Shown here piece by piece: positions 35,249 through 45,120 of a stretch of DNA of 64,000 nt (the stretch's first letter is position 1; each line of letters opens with the position of its first letter). Position numbers and translations under genes: made by a program. Below the pieces are notes generated by a model. It saw nothing but the letters and a program-made list of their open reading frames with translations, ran no database searches and was not told the origin of the DNA. Origin of the DNA: Planctomycetaceae bacterium. GTDB taxonomy: Bacteria; Planctomycetota; Planctomycetia; Planctomycetales; Planctomycetaceae. The DNA is taken from assembly GCA_024742875.1 (NCBI GenBank), contig JANSXP010000031.1, positions 1 to 64,000 on the forward strand, given 5' to 3'.

Positions 35249-35992
35249 ATGAAGATTACCGGGGTGATACCAGCACGACTGCAGTCTTCGCGACTGCCGC
35301 GTAAACTCCTGTTGCACGAGACCGGAAAGCCGCTGATTCAGTACGTTTGGGAGATCGCCACACGCTGCGAGGCGCTCGACGAAGTGATTGTGGCCACCGA
35401 CAGCGAAGAGATTCAGCAGGTCGTCAGCGACTTCGGCGGCCGTGCGGAACTCACGGGAGATCACCCGAGTGGAACCGATCGCATCGCCGAAGTGGTCGCA
35501 CGATGCTGTCCGGAAACGGACATCGTGGTTAACCTCCAGGGAGACGAGCCGGAGCTGGAATCGGACACGATTGCCGCGCTGGTGAACGCCATTCGTTCCT
35601 CCGAGGTCCCCATGGCGACCGTCGCGGCGCCCATCCGCGATGCCGAGATTGTCACCAGTGCGGACTGCGTCAAAGTGGTGCTCAACGACCAGTCCGAAGC
35701 CATGTATTTCAGCCGGGCCCCGATTCCGTATTTGCGGGACGGAAACCTGGCAGAGGCGATTGCCAACGGGCCCTGGTTTCTGCATGTGGGACTTTATGCG
35801 TATCGCCGTCAGTTTTTGCTCGACCTGACGCAGATGCCCGTGTCCACGCTGGAAGCGGTGGAAAAGCTGGAGCAGCTGCGCGCACTGCAGTCCGGAGCTG
35901 CGATCGGTGTGGCCGTGGTGCCGGCAGCGGCCGTTGGTATTGATACGGCCGAAGACTATGCGGCTTTTGTGGATCGACAGAGCCGAATATAG
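35249..35992 (+). CDS. kdsB: 3-deoxy-manno-octulosonate cytidylyltransferase
   Basis: A 247-residue cytoplasmic enzyme that activates Kdo as CMP-Kdo for lipopolysaccharide core synthesis. Family motifs: VIPARLQSSRLPRKLL at the N-terminus, VIVATDSEEI, HPSGTDRIAEV, VVNLQGDEPEL, FSRAPIPY, HVGLYAYRR and the C-terminal GIDTAEDYAAF. All are intact and the length is normal. Presence supports an LPS-type outer membrane in this organism. No other kds gene is nearby; der follows on the same strand after 178 bp. Confidence 0.95.
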   Translation: MKITGVIPARLQSSRLPRKLLLHETGKPLIQYVWEIATRCEALDEVIVATDSEEIQQVVSDFGGRAELTGDHPSGTDRIAEVVARCCPETDIVVNLQGDEPELESDTIAALVNAIRSSEVPMATVAAPIRDAEIVTSADCVKVVLNDQSEAMYFSRAPIPYLRDGNLAEAIANGPWFLHVGLYAYRRQFLLDLTQMPVSTLEAVEKLEQLRALQSGAAIGVAVVPAAAVGIDTAEDYAAFVDRQSRI

Positions 35993-36170
35993 CGGCAATC
36001 TGGCAGGAATCTCTGACTTCAGCTAACCGCACCGGCACCCGGTGTGTACCCTGCGGCGTGCCCGATTTTCCACCTTCGGCCGGCGCGTGACGTGAGCTGC
36101 CTGGCCGACTTCAAACTGCATTTTTCCGGCGTCCGTCTGACAGTCGGTTTCTGATCAAGGATTCAACACC

Positions 36171-37802
36171 ATGGGTATCCCGAAAGTGGCGATTGTGGGT
36201 CGTCCCAATGTGGGAAAAAGCTCGCTGTTGAACTGGGTCGCCGGAAAGCTGCTGTCTGTGGTTGATCCCACCGCTGGCGTCACGCGCGACCGCGTGACAT
36301 GGATTGTGAACGAAGGTGATCGCTATTTTGAGCTGATCGACACCGGCGGCATCGGCATTGTCGACAGTGACGATCTGTCAGATGACATCGAACGGCAGAT
36401 TGACGTGGGGCTGCTGGAATGTGATCTGCTGCTGTTTGTCGTGGACGCCAAGTCGGGCATCACGCCGCTGGACAAGGAAGTGGGGGAGCGTCTGCGGAAG
36501 ATCAACAAGCCCAAGCTGATGGTCGTGAACAAGTGCGACTCGCAGAATCTGGACATTGAGGCGACCGCCTTTCTGTCTCTGGCGATGACCGATCAGGTGA
36601 TCACCAGCGTGAAGGGCAATCGCAATCGCAAAGAACTGCTGCAGGCCATTGCCGCGCATCTGCCGCCACCGGAAGAGTCGGAGTCTGAGGAAGGCGCGGA
36701 ACTGCTGCAGACGCCCGAACTGCGACTGGCGATCGTGGGCCGTCGCAACGTGGGCAAGAGCACGTTCACCAACCAGCTGGCGCAGGAAGAACGGGTGATC
36801 GTCAGTGAAGTGGCGGGCACCACGCGGGACAGCATCGACATCCGCTTTGATGTGGACGGTCACACGCTGGTTGCCATCGACACACCCGGCGTGCGCAAGA
36901 AAAAGAGTCTGGCCAACAACATCGAGTTTTATGGCCTGGTCAGAGCTCAGCGGAGCATTCGCCGAGCTGATGTGGTGTTGATGTTTTTTGACGCCGTCAA
37001 CACCATCTCGAAGGTCGACAAGCAACTGGTGGAAGAGATCACCAAACATCACAAACCGTGCGTGTTTGTGGTCAATAAATGGGATCTGGCCAAAGAGGAG
37101 GGCATGACGATTGAGAAGTGGGCCGAGTATCTGTTCAAGACGTTTGCCACCATGCGGCACGCCCCGGTGGCCGTGCTGACCGCCAGAGACGGCCGCAATA
37201 TTCGCCAGCTGATCAATCTGACGCAGAGCATCTTCAAGCAGTCCCGCACCCGCATGGGCACCGGCAAACTGAACCGCGCACTCAAGATGGCCATTCAGAA
37301 GAACCCGCCGCCGTACCGCAAAAACCGTCGTCCCAAAATCTACTACGCGTCACAGGTGGCCGTGGCGCCGCCCACGCTGGTGGTCAAATGCAACGATCCC
37401 AAACTGTTTGACGAGTCCTGGAAGCGTTATCTGCTGGGCTTTCTGCGGGAGGTCAGCCCGTTTCAGGAAGTGCCCATCCGGCTACTGCTGAAGTCACGCT
37501 CTGATGAGGAATTTGCTCTGGGCGACATCGCTTTGCGGCACGAAGTCAGTGACTCCGACTTTGCTGACGACGATGAGGATTTTGATGAGACCACCAATGT
37601 TGACGAAACGCCCGATCCGATCATCGCTGAGGACGATTTGCACGGTGAAGATGGCGATGACATCGACGAATTCATTCCGCTGGATTACGACGTGGACGAT
37701 GGAACGGACTTCGAGCAGAGCAGTCCCACGCTGCTCGACGATGTCGACGCGGACAGCGAATCGGACGTCCAGACGGATGTGGCTCCCGATCGGAACTCCT
37801 GA
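36171..37802 (+). CDS. der: ribosome-assembly GTPase Der (EngA) with acidic C-terminal tail
   Basis: A 543-residue protein with two tandem GTPase domains needed for 50S ribosome maturation. Domain 1 has GRPNVGKSS, DTGG and NKCD; domain 2 has GRRNVGKST, DTPG and NKWD, followed by the KH-like domain (about 355-440, including NPPPYRKNRRPKIYYASQVA). Beyond residue about 450 lies an Asp/Glu-rich tail of roughly 90 residues that most Der proteins lack. It may be disordered and regulate RNA or ribosome binding. Start ATG 36171 is the only one that keeps the first P-loop lead. Confidence 0.95.
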   Translation: MGIPKVAIVGRPNVGKSSLLNWVAGKLLSVVDPTAGVTRDRVTWIVNEGDRYFELIDTGGIGIVDSDDLSDDIERQIDVGLLECDLLLFVVDAKSGITPLDKEVGERLRKINKPKLMVVNKCDSQNLDIEATAFLSLAMTDQVITSVKGNRNRKELLQAIAAHLPPPEESESEEGAELLQTPELRLAIVGRRNVGKSTFTNQLAQEERVIVSEVAGTTRDSIDIRFDVDGHTLVAIDTPGVRKKKSLANNIEFYGLVRAQRSIRRADVVLMFFDAVNTISKVDKQLVEEITKHHKPCVFVVNKWDLAKEEGMTIEKWAEYLFKTFATMRHAPVAVLTARDGRNIRQLINLTQSIFKQSRTRMGTGKLNRALKMAIQKNPPPYRKNRRPKIYYASQVAVAPPTLVVKCNDPKLFDESWKRYLLGFLREVSPFQEVPIRLLLKSRSDEEFALGDIALRHEVSDSDFADDDEDFDETTNVDETPDPIIAEDDLHGEDGDDIDEFIPLDYDVDDGTDFEQSSPTLLDDVDADSESDVQTDVAPDRNS

Positions 37803-37967
37803 GGGAACCCTCTGATCGCGGTGATGGTTTGCGAAACTGACGTGTTGCGACGCCGCTGGCTCGTTCCTGCACGCACGGTCGCCCAGCTCTCACAGGCGGC
37901 GTGATGACGGGCCGCATGACTCACTGACGGTGTGACCGATTCGGTAGTGTCACCGATTCGGCGGCCG

Positions 37968-38669
37968 CTACTCGTTCGTCTCGCTGATGGCCCCGAAACT
38001 GACGACGCCGTCTTCCACTCGGACGACGTGCGGAAAGCGGGCCGCGAGTTCATCACTGTGTGTGACACACAGCAGGGCCGCATCGTGTCGGGCCGACATC
38101 TCCAGCAGCAGCGCGCCGACGGTCTCGCCGGTGGCCGGATCGAGGTTGCCCGTGGGTTCGTCGGCCAGCAGCAGCGACGGTCGCTGAATGAGAGCTCGAC
38201 ACACGGCCACCCGCTGACGTTCCCCGCCAGACAGCGCCGCGGGACGATGACTGCGACGGTCTTTCAGTCCCACCTGTTCCAGCAGTTCGTCGGCACGTTC
38301 CAGCAGTTCTTTGCGGTTGCTCGAAAAGCCGGCCAGCGTAGGCAGCATCACGTTTTCCATGACGCTGCACTGCGGCAACAGCTGGTGTTCCTGAAAGATG
38401 AAGCCAATATGGCGATTGCGAAATTCGGCCAGTCGGCTGGCAGAAAAACCGACCGGATTCTCATTGAGAATCGTTACCGAGCCGCTCGTGGGTTCGTCCA
38501 GCGTGCCGGCGATGTGCAGCAGCGTGGTTTTGCCGCAACCGGAGGGCCCCTGCAGGGCCACCGCTTCCCCGGAGGCCAGTGACAGGTTGACGTCTTTTAA
38601 GATGGTCAGCCGACCGCCGGACCCGTTAAAGGTACGAGTCACGTCAGTCATTTTCAGCACGATGGGCAT
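37968..38669 (-). CDS. lolD: ABC-transporter ATPase, LolD-like
   Basis: A 233-residue ATPase of the lipoprotein-releasing/MacB-like family. Walker A GPSGCGKTT, Q-loop FIFQEHQLLP, signature LSGGERQRVAVCRAL, Walker B LLLADEPTGNLD and the H-loop in CVTHSDEL are all present. It would power lipoprotein release with a LolC/LolE-type permease, but no permease gene is adjacent, so the partner is elsewhere and the Lol assignment is by similarity. ATG 38669 is chosen over one at 38729, whose extra residues are atypical. A 10-bp direct repeat (ACCGATTCGG at 37936 and 37952) lies just past its stop. Confidence 0.8.
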   Translation of the reverse strand: MPIVLKMTDVTRTFNGSGGRLTILKDVNLSLASGEAVALQGPSGCGKTTLLHIAGTLDEPTSGSVTILNENPVGFSASRLAEFRNRHIGFIFQEHQLLPQCSVMENVMLPTLAGFSSNRKELLERADELLEQVGLKDRRSHRPAALSGGERQRVAVCRALIQRPSLLLADEPTGNLDPATGETVGALLLEMSARHDAALLCVTHSDELAARFPHVVRVEDGVVSFGAISETNE

Positions 38670-38859
38670 CCGCTTGGTCCGCTCTGTTCGACAGGCTTCG
38701 GCAATGTTTCCACGCATCATCGATACCACCTCGCAACTTGCAAGTCAGCCAGCTTCCATGGCCGTTCCGAGTGAAACGAAGGTGCGGCGGCTTTCATTGC
38801 CAATCGGGGGCAATACAATTTGTGGTTCCCATTGACAGCATTCGAAACGATCTGGTCGC

Positions 38860-40068
38860 ATGAATACACCGACGGACACCACCTCCCGTGTGGCGCAGCT
38901 GACAAATCGCCTCACCGAGGGAGCCTCCCCCCAGGACATAGTGCAGGCGCTGCAGCAGACGCTGAAAGACGAAAAAGACTTCCATCGCCTGTTTGACGCG
39001 CTGTTGATTGAGTACCGGCTGAATCACGATCTGCCGATCACGCAGCCCACCAGCCTGGACAATCTGCCGGCCGACAGTGAGGTCGACTTTCGCAAAGCCT
39101 ACATGGATGCCGCCCGGCAGGTGGGCACGCTGTTTCTGGAAGACGGCGGCCTGTCCGATGCGTGGGCCTATTTTCGCACCATCGGTGAGCCGGAACCGGT
39201 GCGGGCCGCCATCGAGAAAATCCGCATCCCGCGGGAACCCGATGAGAAATTTGATGAGATCATGAACCTGGCGCTCTACGAAGGCGCTCATGTGGCCAAA
39301 GGGCTGGAGTTTCTGCTGAAGACCCACGGCACCTGCAACACAGTGACAGCGTTTGGGCAGCTGCAGCAGCAGATGACGGTCGAAGAACGTCGCACATGTG
39401 CGGCCATGATGGTCAACAACATCTACGCCGATCTGCAGGCCAACATTCGTCGCGATGTGGAAGCCCGCATGCCCGTGCTGTCGGCCGATGCGAGTGTGTC
39501 CGAACTGATCAAAGGGCGGGACTGGCTGTTTGCAGAAGGCAACTACCACATTGACGTTTCGCATCTGCATTCCACGGTTGGCTTTGCCCGCGCCCTGGAA
39601 GCCGACGATCCGGAGCTGCCCCTGGCTGTGGAGCTGTGTGAATATGGCAGCATGCTGTCCGGCCCGCTGCAGTATCCCGGGGATTTGCCGTTTGACGACT
39701 TCTACAAAGGCCACCTGTGGTTTCTGAATGCTCTGGCCGGCAAAGACGTGGATGGCGGTCTGGCTTACTTCATGAAGCGACTGCAGGACGAGCCTGATGA
39801 GCCGGATCGACAGCTGATTGCGTATGTGCTGCTGGATCTGGCGCAGCGCGTGGGACGGCTGGAACAGTCACTGAAAGAGGCCGCGCCGCTGGTCAGTCGC
39901 ATGGAAGACCCCAACGGATTTTCGTTCGCCAAACTGTGCGTGGACACGGGCCTGACGGACGAACTCGCCGCCGCCGCTGCCGACAACGACGATGTACTCA
40001 GCTATGCCATCGCCCGTCTGGCTGGCAGCACAGACGCCGACGCCGCCACAGACGCACCCGCCGAATAA
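38860..40068 (+). CDS. conserved-looking hypothetical cytoplasmic protein
   Basis: A 402-residue soluble, mainly helical, acidic protein without signal peptide or membrane helix. Helical blocks such as ASPQDIVQALQQTLKDEKDF, ELPLAVELCEYGSMLSGPLQ and QLIAYVLLDLAQRVGRLEQS suggest an all-helical repeat fold. HVAKGLEFLLKTHGTCNTVTAF could hold a functional site, but no known motif is evident. I do not recognise its function. It starts about 54 bp before, and on the same strand as, the YjbQ and tdk genes, so the three may form one transcript. Confidence 0.75.
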   Translation: MNTPTDTTSRVAQLTNRLTEGASPQDIVQALQQTLKDEKDFHRLFDALLIEYRLNHDLPITQPTSLDNLPADSEVDFRKAYMDAARQVGTLFLEDGGLSDAWAYFRTIGEPEPVRAAIEKIRIPREPDEKFDEIMNLALYEGAHVAKGLEFLLKTHGTCNTVTAFGQLQQQMTVEERRTCAAMMVNNIYADLQANIRRDVEARMPVLSADASVSELIKGRDWLFAEGNYHIDVSHLHSTVGFARALEADDPELPLAVELCEYGSMLSGPLQYPGDLPFDDFYKGHLWFLNALAGKDVDGGLAYFMKRLQDEPDEPDRQLIAYVLLDLAQRVGRLEQSLKEAAPLVSRMEDPNGFSFAKLCVDTGLTDELAAAAADNDDVLSYAIARLAGSTDADAATDAPAE

Positions 40069-40121
40069 TCTGTTTGCCGGGTGCCACCGGTCTGCGGCAC
40101 GAGGCCGCCATAAAGAGAGAA

Positions 40122-40553
40122 ATGATGTCCGACTGGTTTCAGAAAGAAGTGGTGCTGTCGGCGTATCCCCGCGGCTGCCATCTGGTGACACACGAAGTCC
40201 TGGCCGCTGTGCCCGAACTGCGTTCGTACAGTGTGGGGCTGCTGCACGTGTTTATTCGTCACACGTCGGCATCGCTGACGCTTAACGAAAACGCGGATCC
40301 CGACGTGCTGACGGATATGAACATGGCGATGAACAAACTCGCCCCGGAGTCCTGGCCGTATGTGCACACGTGCGAAGGACCCGATGATATGCCCGCTCAC
40401 ATCAAGTCCTCGCTGACCGATTCCTCGCTAACCATCCCCATCGCAGACGGGCGTCTGGCGACTGGCACCTGGCAGGGCATCTACCTGTGCGAACATCGTA
40501 ATCGCGGCGGCCGACGGAAACTGGTGGTCACGATTCAGGGACAGAGAGACTGA
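40122..40553 (+). CDS. YjbQ/UPF0047-family protein
   Basis: A 143-residue cytoplasmic protein of the YjbQ (UPF0047) family; some members have thiamine-phosphate synthase activity in vitro. The hallmark [20 protein letters not shown] (about 44-63) and the C-terminal [20 protein letters not shown] are intact. Two ATGs abut (40122 and 40125) after AAGAGAGAA; the long upstream frame (from 39936) overlaps the previous gene and is discarded. It is followed after 14 bp by tdk. Confidence 0.85.
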   Translation: MMSDWFQKEVVLSAYPRGCHLVTHEVLAAVPELRSYSVGLLHVFIRHTSASLTLNENADPDVLTDMNMAMNKLAPESWPYVHTCEGPDDMPAHIKSSLTDSSLTIPIADGRLATGTWQGIYLCEHRNRGGRRKLVVTIQGQRD

Positions 40554-40567
40554 CGGCGACGCTCATC

Positions 40568-41176
40568 ATGGCAAAACTCTACTTCTACTATTCCGCAATG
40601 AATGCGGGCAAATCGACGTCGCTGCTGCAGGCCGCCTACAACTATCAGGAACGCGGTCTGCGTCCGCTGCTGCTGACTCCCAAACTGGATTTTCGTGACG
40701 GCAGCGGTTTTATCGCTTCGCGCATTGGTCTGAAGTCAGAAGCGATTTCCTTTGCCGATTCTGACTCACTGCTGGAGATCTGTCAGGCAGAGCATGGGAT
40801 CTCCGATGTGGCGTGCGTGTTTGTGGATGAAGCCCAGTTTCTGAATCGCCGGCAGGTGCATGACCTGGGCTGTGTAGCGGACCAGCTGAACATTCCCGTG
40901 CTGGCTTATGGTCTGCGGACCGATTTTCAGGGCAACCTGTTTGAAGGCAGTCAGTATCTGCTGGCGTGGTCCGACGTGCTGTCGGAAATCAAGACCATCT
41001 GCCACTGCGGCGCGAAAGCCACCATGGTGCTGCGGATTGATTCTGAAGGACACCCCATTCGCAGTGGTGAGCAGATCAAGGTCGGCGGCAATGAAAGCTA
41101 TGTGTCTGTGTGCCGCCGCCATTTCAAAGAGGGGATCGCCGAAAAAGATCAGCCTCGTCTGCCGTTTGCCGATTAG
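40568..41176 (+). CDS. tdk: thymidine kinase
   Basis: A 202-residue type-II thymidine kinase, salvaging thymidine to dTMP with ATP. The P-loop [11 protein letters not shown] (about 11-21), Walker-B-like VFVDEAQFL, the lasso segment and four zinc ligands (ICHCGAK and the late SVCRRHF, with cysteines at CHC and VC plus His) are visible. Length is normal. Gap to the YjbQ gene is 14 bp, so the two are probably cotranscribed. A terminator candidate follows at 41214. Confidence 0.95.
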   Translation: MAKLYFYYSAMNAGKSTSLLQAAYNYQERGLRPLLLTPKLDFRDGSGFIASRIGLKSEAISFADSDSLLEICQAEHGISDVACVFVDEAQFLNRRQVHDLGCVADQLNIPVLAYGLRTDFQGNLFEGSQYLLAWSDVLSEIKTICHCGAKATMVLRIDSEGHPIRSGEQIKVGGNESYVSVCRRHFKEGIAEKDQPRLPFAD

Positions 41177-41213
41177 CTTCGGGGAATGCATCCGGGCCAC
41201 TCACGCAGGATGT

Positions 41214-41240
41214 GGGCTTCGCCTAAGGCCCGTGTTTTTG
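41214..41240 (+). terminator. intrinsic terminator candidate after tdk
   Basis: GGGC (41214-41217) pairs with GCCC (41228-41231), extended by TT/AA around a bulged G, followed by GTGTTTTTG. The stem is short but the T-run is clear. It lies 38 bp past the tdk stop and before the next gene start at 41418. Confidence 0.5.
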
Positions 41241-41417
41241 TTGTCCAAACGGGGATTCCCGCCAGACGATGCAGGGGCCCCTGTCGGCATTCCGACCCCC
41301 TTTTCTGCAGAAAATCCTCAGAATCCGGATAACCGTTAAAGTCTGCCTATCCTGCCAGACGAACTACCCGATAACGCGCTCTCCTTTTCGGCGCGGGTCT
41401 CTTTCCGGGATATTCGG

Positions 41418-42587
41418 ATGTCTGTCAAACACACACTGCTTGCCGCCGCGTTCTCGCTGTCGCTGAGTGGCTGCTTCTGCTTACCCAATCCGTGCTGCAA
41501 TATCGGTCCGGCCTGTCCGCCGTTATCTGCTCCGGTGATGGGCCCGACGATGGTGTCTCCGGTCGCCTCCATGATGCCCGCTCCGTGGACCTGCAGCCCG
41601 GCGCCCACTTATCGGCCCGTGTCGATGACGCTGTCGAATCCGACCTGCACATCGCCTCGCCAGCGACGTGTGCGACAGCAGCGAACGCTGAAAGATCGCT
41701 GTGCCGCGCCCGACTATTATTCGCCCGTGTATCCCTTCCTCTATCGACCAGTGAAGCAGAAACGTACGACCATCAAAGACGTCTTTAAAGACCGCATTGC
41801 CTGGGGCAAACCCAAATGGGAGCGAGACCCCTATCCGGGTGTCGTGAAAGATCCTCCGCGGTGCAACTGTGAGAAGTGTCGACAGAAGCGATCTTGTGGC
41901 TGTGGTCAGTGCGATACCTGTCGTCAGAGCGACTGTGCGGCTCCGAATGACCAGTGTGCCGTTGAGATGGACAATTGTGCCGTGCCGTCCCAGGTCTGGA
42001 CCAGCGACTGGGACGACTGCTCTCCGGACTGTGCCGTCCCCACCATGAACATGCAGCCGTTTGAAGTCTGTGGCGAAGGCTGCAGCGACTACGAAATCAT
42101 GACGTCTTCTGTGTCGCAGTCGGTCACTGTGGAGAAGCCACAAGCGATTCCAGGAAACAGGGCGGCTGATCTGACAGAGTCGACGGACACCACAAACAGC
42201 CGGGAATTCCACGCACCGCTGACGGCCGATCAGGCGTCCGTGCCACCTCCGGCTCCCATCCCGCCGCCAGACGAAGACATGCCGCTGGCGACGATCGATG
42301 AGGGGCCACCGGTTGCGTCTCCCGAGACGGCTGCCGGCGGCGACGAAAAACCAACTCCCATCGATCCGCCTCCTGTCGACGATGTGCCGGCCGTTGACCT
42401 GACGGAACCGCAGCCGGCCTCCGGTGGGGAAGATGACGCGCCGGAATCCGTCATCGAGCAGACATCTCTGGAGGTGCCATTGCTGGACTTTTCCACCTTC
42501 GTGCCGGTGGTCAACGGTGACAGCAAGGACACGATCGAAACGTCCACGATGAAGCCGGTTTCCGTCATTCGCCGTCGTATTCAGTAG
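41418..42587 (+). CDS. cysteine-rich lipoprotein
   Basis: A 389-residue exported protein. The lipobox L16-S-G-C19 follows a hydrophobic leader, so it is probably lipid-anchored. Residues 19-210 are rich in cysteine (CNCEKCRQKRSCGCGQCDTC with repeated C-x2-C, then C-A-x pattern pairs such as DQCAVEMDNCAV). The C-terminal half (about 240-389) is Pro/Asp/Glu-rich and disordered, ending in RRRIQ. The Cys spacing suggests metal binding or dense disulfides in the envelope. No known family recognised; the family may be planctomycete-specific. Confidence 0.7.
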   Translation: MSVKHTLLAAAFSLSLSGCFCLPNPCCNIGPACPPLSAPVMGPTMVSPVASMMPAPWTCSPAPTYRPVSMTLSNPTCTSPRQRRVRQQRTLKDRCAAPDYYSPVYPFLYRPVKQKRTTIKDVFKDRIAWGKPKWERDPYPGVVKDPPRCNCEKCRQKRSCGCGQCDTCRQSDCAAPNDQCAVEMDNCAVPSQVWTSDWDDCSPDCAVPTMNMQPFEVCGEGCSDYEIMTSSVSQSVTVEKPQAIPGNRAADLTESTDTTNSREFHAPLTADQASVPPPAPIPPPDEDMPLATIDEGPPVASPETAAGGDEKPTPIDPPPVDDVPAVDLTEPQPASGGEDDAPESVIEQTSLEVPLLDFSTFVPVVNGDSKDTIETSTMKPVSVIRRRIQ

Positions 42588-42749
42588 TGCCTGTGGTCAA
42601 GCCAATCGTCACGACCGGATTCGGTGGCAAAATCTTCCAGGGTGCAGCGCCACCGTCGGAAGACAGCAAAAATTGCCTGAGTCCACGCGGTGCCATTGTC
42701 GATAGAGTCTCACAGGGTTTACTAGTCTCTGTATCCGGAAAGCGTAGTC

Positions 42750-43235
42750 ATGAATGCTCGATTGTTGCTGTTAGTGCTGGTCACGGGCCTGTTTATGGCA
42801 GCGTGGGACGGCGACCAGGCAGCGATGGAGGCCGCGCTGGCGCGGCGTGAGCAGCGCATTGCAGACGCTCGACTGGCCCGCAAAATGGAGCTGTCCTCCG
42901 ATGTTGTCACCGCGTGGTCGGCCGTCACAGACGATGACATGGCGAAGGAACTGACCCACTCGCTGACGCTGGCGGCCGCCTCAAGCCCGGCCGAACCAGC
43001 GGCGGTGAATCTCGAGGAAGACGTGGTCCGTACAGCGGCGGATGACGTCGTTCCCCTGCCCCCGGGCATCGCAGCTGGCAGCTATCAGGCCGTCAATCAG
43101 AACAACGGCAGCAGTATTCGCGTGACGGTGGTGGAAGGCAGCGATCAGCCACGTGACTTCTACACGGTGGACTCCGACAACGGAGATCGCTGGTACATCA
43201 TCCGCATCGCCGAACAGGAAGCCACGCAGCTTTAA
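42750..43235 (+). CDS. small exported hypothetical protein
   Basis: A 161-residue protein with a clear N-terminal signal (about 1-17, LLLLVLVTGLFMAAW). A charged helix follows (about 24-44, EAALARREQRIADARLARK), then an acidic linker. The C-terminal strand-rich piece (about 110-155: IRVTVVEGSDQPRDFYTVDSDN and RWYIIRIAEQ) looks like a small beta fold. No family recognised. A leader region of 162 bp separates it from the lipoprotein gene on the same strand. Confidence 0.6.
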   Translation: MNARLLLLVLVTGLFMAAWDGDQAAMEAALARREQRIADARLARKMELSSDVVTAWSAVTDDDMAKELTHSLTLAAASSPAEPAAVNLEEDVVRTAADDVVPLPPGIAAGSYQAVNQNNGSSIRVTVVEGSDQPRDFYTVDSDNGDRWYIIRIAEQEATQL

Positions 43236-43395
43236 AACAGGGCAACCGCCCCATGATTGTCTGTTCGGCGTGGCCACAACGTCCTGTGTTGCCACAACAT
43301 GCTGGTGGAGCAGAACGTGCTGGTCGCCCAGGCGGCAATGACATTCGGCGGCCGATCTCTCTGCCGTGAAAGGTGGTCCGATCCGCCGCCGGCGC

Positions 43396-45120
43396 TTAGC
43401 GGAACATCAGCCACCACAGGGCGACCGCGGCCGCCACAATGGCCCCACCGATGACGCCTGCCGCTTTGAGTTTCGCCTGCCGGGCCTCGGCCTTCTCCAG
43501 TTCGTCTTTGCTGATCAGCTTCAGAGAATTGCCATCGCTGAAACTGATGACAGAGCCGTGGACCAGTTCCCGGAACGACTCAGATTTGCCATTCACGAAC
43601 GTGGGCACTTTGCGAGATTCCTGCCGCATCACCCAGCGGCCGTTTTCATATTCCACGGTGCACTGACGGCTGTCAGCCACTGTGCCGTGCATCCGTACTT
43701 CGCATTCGCCTGCAGTCCCAATGCGTGTTTTCACACGATTGAGCGTCATGGTCCGACCGGACTTCACCAGTTGCAGGGACCAGCCTCTGGGCACGTTCAC
43801 ACTGCGCGTGACGCTGGCCCGCGGCGGCGATGCGGCGGCGGGCACGCCCTGTGACGGCGTGCGACGCGATCGCGTATCCGGCTGACGAATGGCGGGCGTG
43901 TCTTCTCCCGCCATGGTGTCCAGTTCTGACTGCAGATGCTGGCTGGAGTTGTTCAGCCAGCTGGCCGTTGACGTGATGGAGGAATTGGTCGACGTGCGAC
44001 GACGCTGCCCCTTTTCCTGAGCCCGGTCGCGTTCCCGCGCCTGTTTGGCACGCAGGGTGACCAGTTCCCGAAAATCAAACTCCACGTCACGACGCCGACA
44101 GTAGGGCTTCAAAGCTTCAGCGAGTTCCCGAGCCGTCTGATAACGATCGGCCGGTCGCCGTGCCATCATCTTTTCCACGATGGCGATCAGCTCATCCGGG
44201 ACATCCCGGCGGACATCACTGATCGGACGGTATTTGCCTTCGCGGTGCCCGGCCAGTTTTTCTGAATTCTTCTTCTGGGGAAACGGAACACGGCCGGTCA
44301 GCGCCACGTAGAAGGTGCAGCCCAGACTGTAGATGTCGGCCGTCTGATCGATTTCGTTACTGTCTGCCGCCTGTTCGGGGGCGATGTAATCGGGGGTTCC
44401 CAGACAGTCATGTCCGAAGATCATCGCCAGGGAAAACTCGTCGCCGGCCCCATCGGCCAGTTTGGCCAGACCAAAGTCCAGCAGTTTGGCTTCGCCATCG
44501 GCGCCCACCAGAATGTTGGCCGGTTTGATGTCGCGATGGATGATGCGTTTGTTGTGAGCCGCCTGCAGACCTTCGGCGATCTGACGGAAGATGTCGGCCG
44601 CCATGCCCCATTTCATCGGGCCGTTCAGTGCCACATACTCGTGCAGACTGATGCCTCGCAGCAGTTCCATGACCATGTAGTTCACGGCGCCAGTGCTGTC
44701 GATCTTGAATGTGCGGATCACGTTGGGATGATCAATGATCATGCCTGCCCGCGCTTCCAGCTTCATGCGGGCCAGCATGCCCGAGTCGGTGTTGTGCTGG
44801 CTGGCGAGGACCTTCAGCGCAACCTTGCGATTGTTGGGGCGGTCTTCGGCAATGTAGACGCACCCCATGCCGCCCACGCCCAGCACTTCCCGCACGCGAT
44901 AGCCGTCAATCACAAATCCGCGATAGCGGCCCTCCAGCAGGCGCTCGGCCTGAAATGGAGTCAGTACGCGTTCGCGAACGAGTTTGCGGGCGATGGACTT
45001 CGCCGATTTGGCGTCGTCCAGATCGAACTTCTCGACCGCCTGCTGCAGCTGGGCCTCTGAAAGCAGCTTGCTCTTCAGGACCAACTGGAAAAACTCATTG
45101 GCAACGGTGGGCGCCTGCAT
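43396..45120 (-). CDS. Ser/Thr protein kinase with FHA-like domain and C-terminal membrane anchor
   Basis: A 574-residue Hanks-type kinase. Domains in order: planctomycete-style N-terminal helix block (1-65), kinase core (about 72-335; G-loop GVGGMGCV, K103, D197 in HRDIKPAN, D216 in DFGLA), Arg/Ser/Pro-rich linker (about 355-440), FHA-like domain (about 445-535), then a C-terminal membrane helix (about 554-572). The FHA core has SRQC where most FHA domains have a histidine, so phosphothreonine binding may be altered. It probably senses or binds phosphorylated targets at the membrane. It is preceded by the 627-bp gap 45121-45747. Confidence 0.85.
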   Translation of the reverse strand: MQAPTVANEFFQLVLKSKLLSEAQLQQAVEKFDLDDAKSAKSIARKLVRERVLTPFQAERLLEGRYRGFVIDGYRVREVLGVGGMGCVYIAEDRPNNRKVALKVLASQHNTDSGMLARMKLEARAGMIIDHPNVIRTFKIDSTGAVNYMVMELLRGISLHEYVALNGPMKWGMAADIFRQIAEGLQAAHNKRIIHRDIKPANILVGADGEAKLLDFGLAKLADGAGDEFSLAMIFGHDCLGTPDYIAPEQAADSNEIDQTADIYSLGCTFYVALTGRVPFPQKKNSEKLAGHREGKYRPISDVRRDVPDELIAIVEKMMARRPADRYQTARELAEALKPYCRRRDVEFDFRELVTLRAKQARERDRAQEKGQRRRTSTNSSITSTASWLNNSSQHLQSELDTMAGEDTPAIRQPDTRSRRTPSQGVPAAASPPRASVTRSVNVPRGWSLQLVKSGRTMTLNRVKTRIGTAGECEVRMHGTVADSRQCTVEYENGRWVMRQESRKVPTFVNGKSESFRELVHGSVISFSDGNSLKLISKDELEKAEARQAKLKAAGVIGGAIVAAAVALWWLMFR

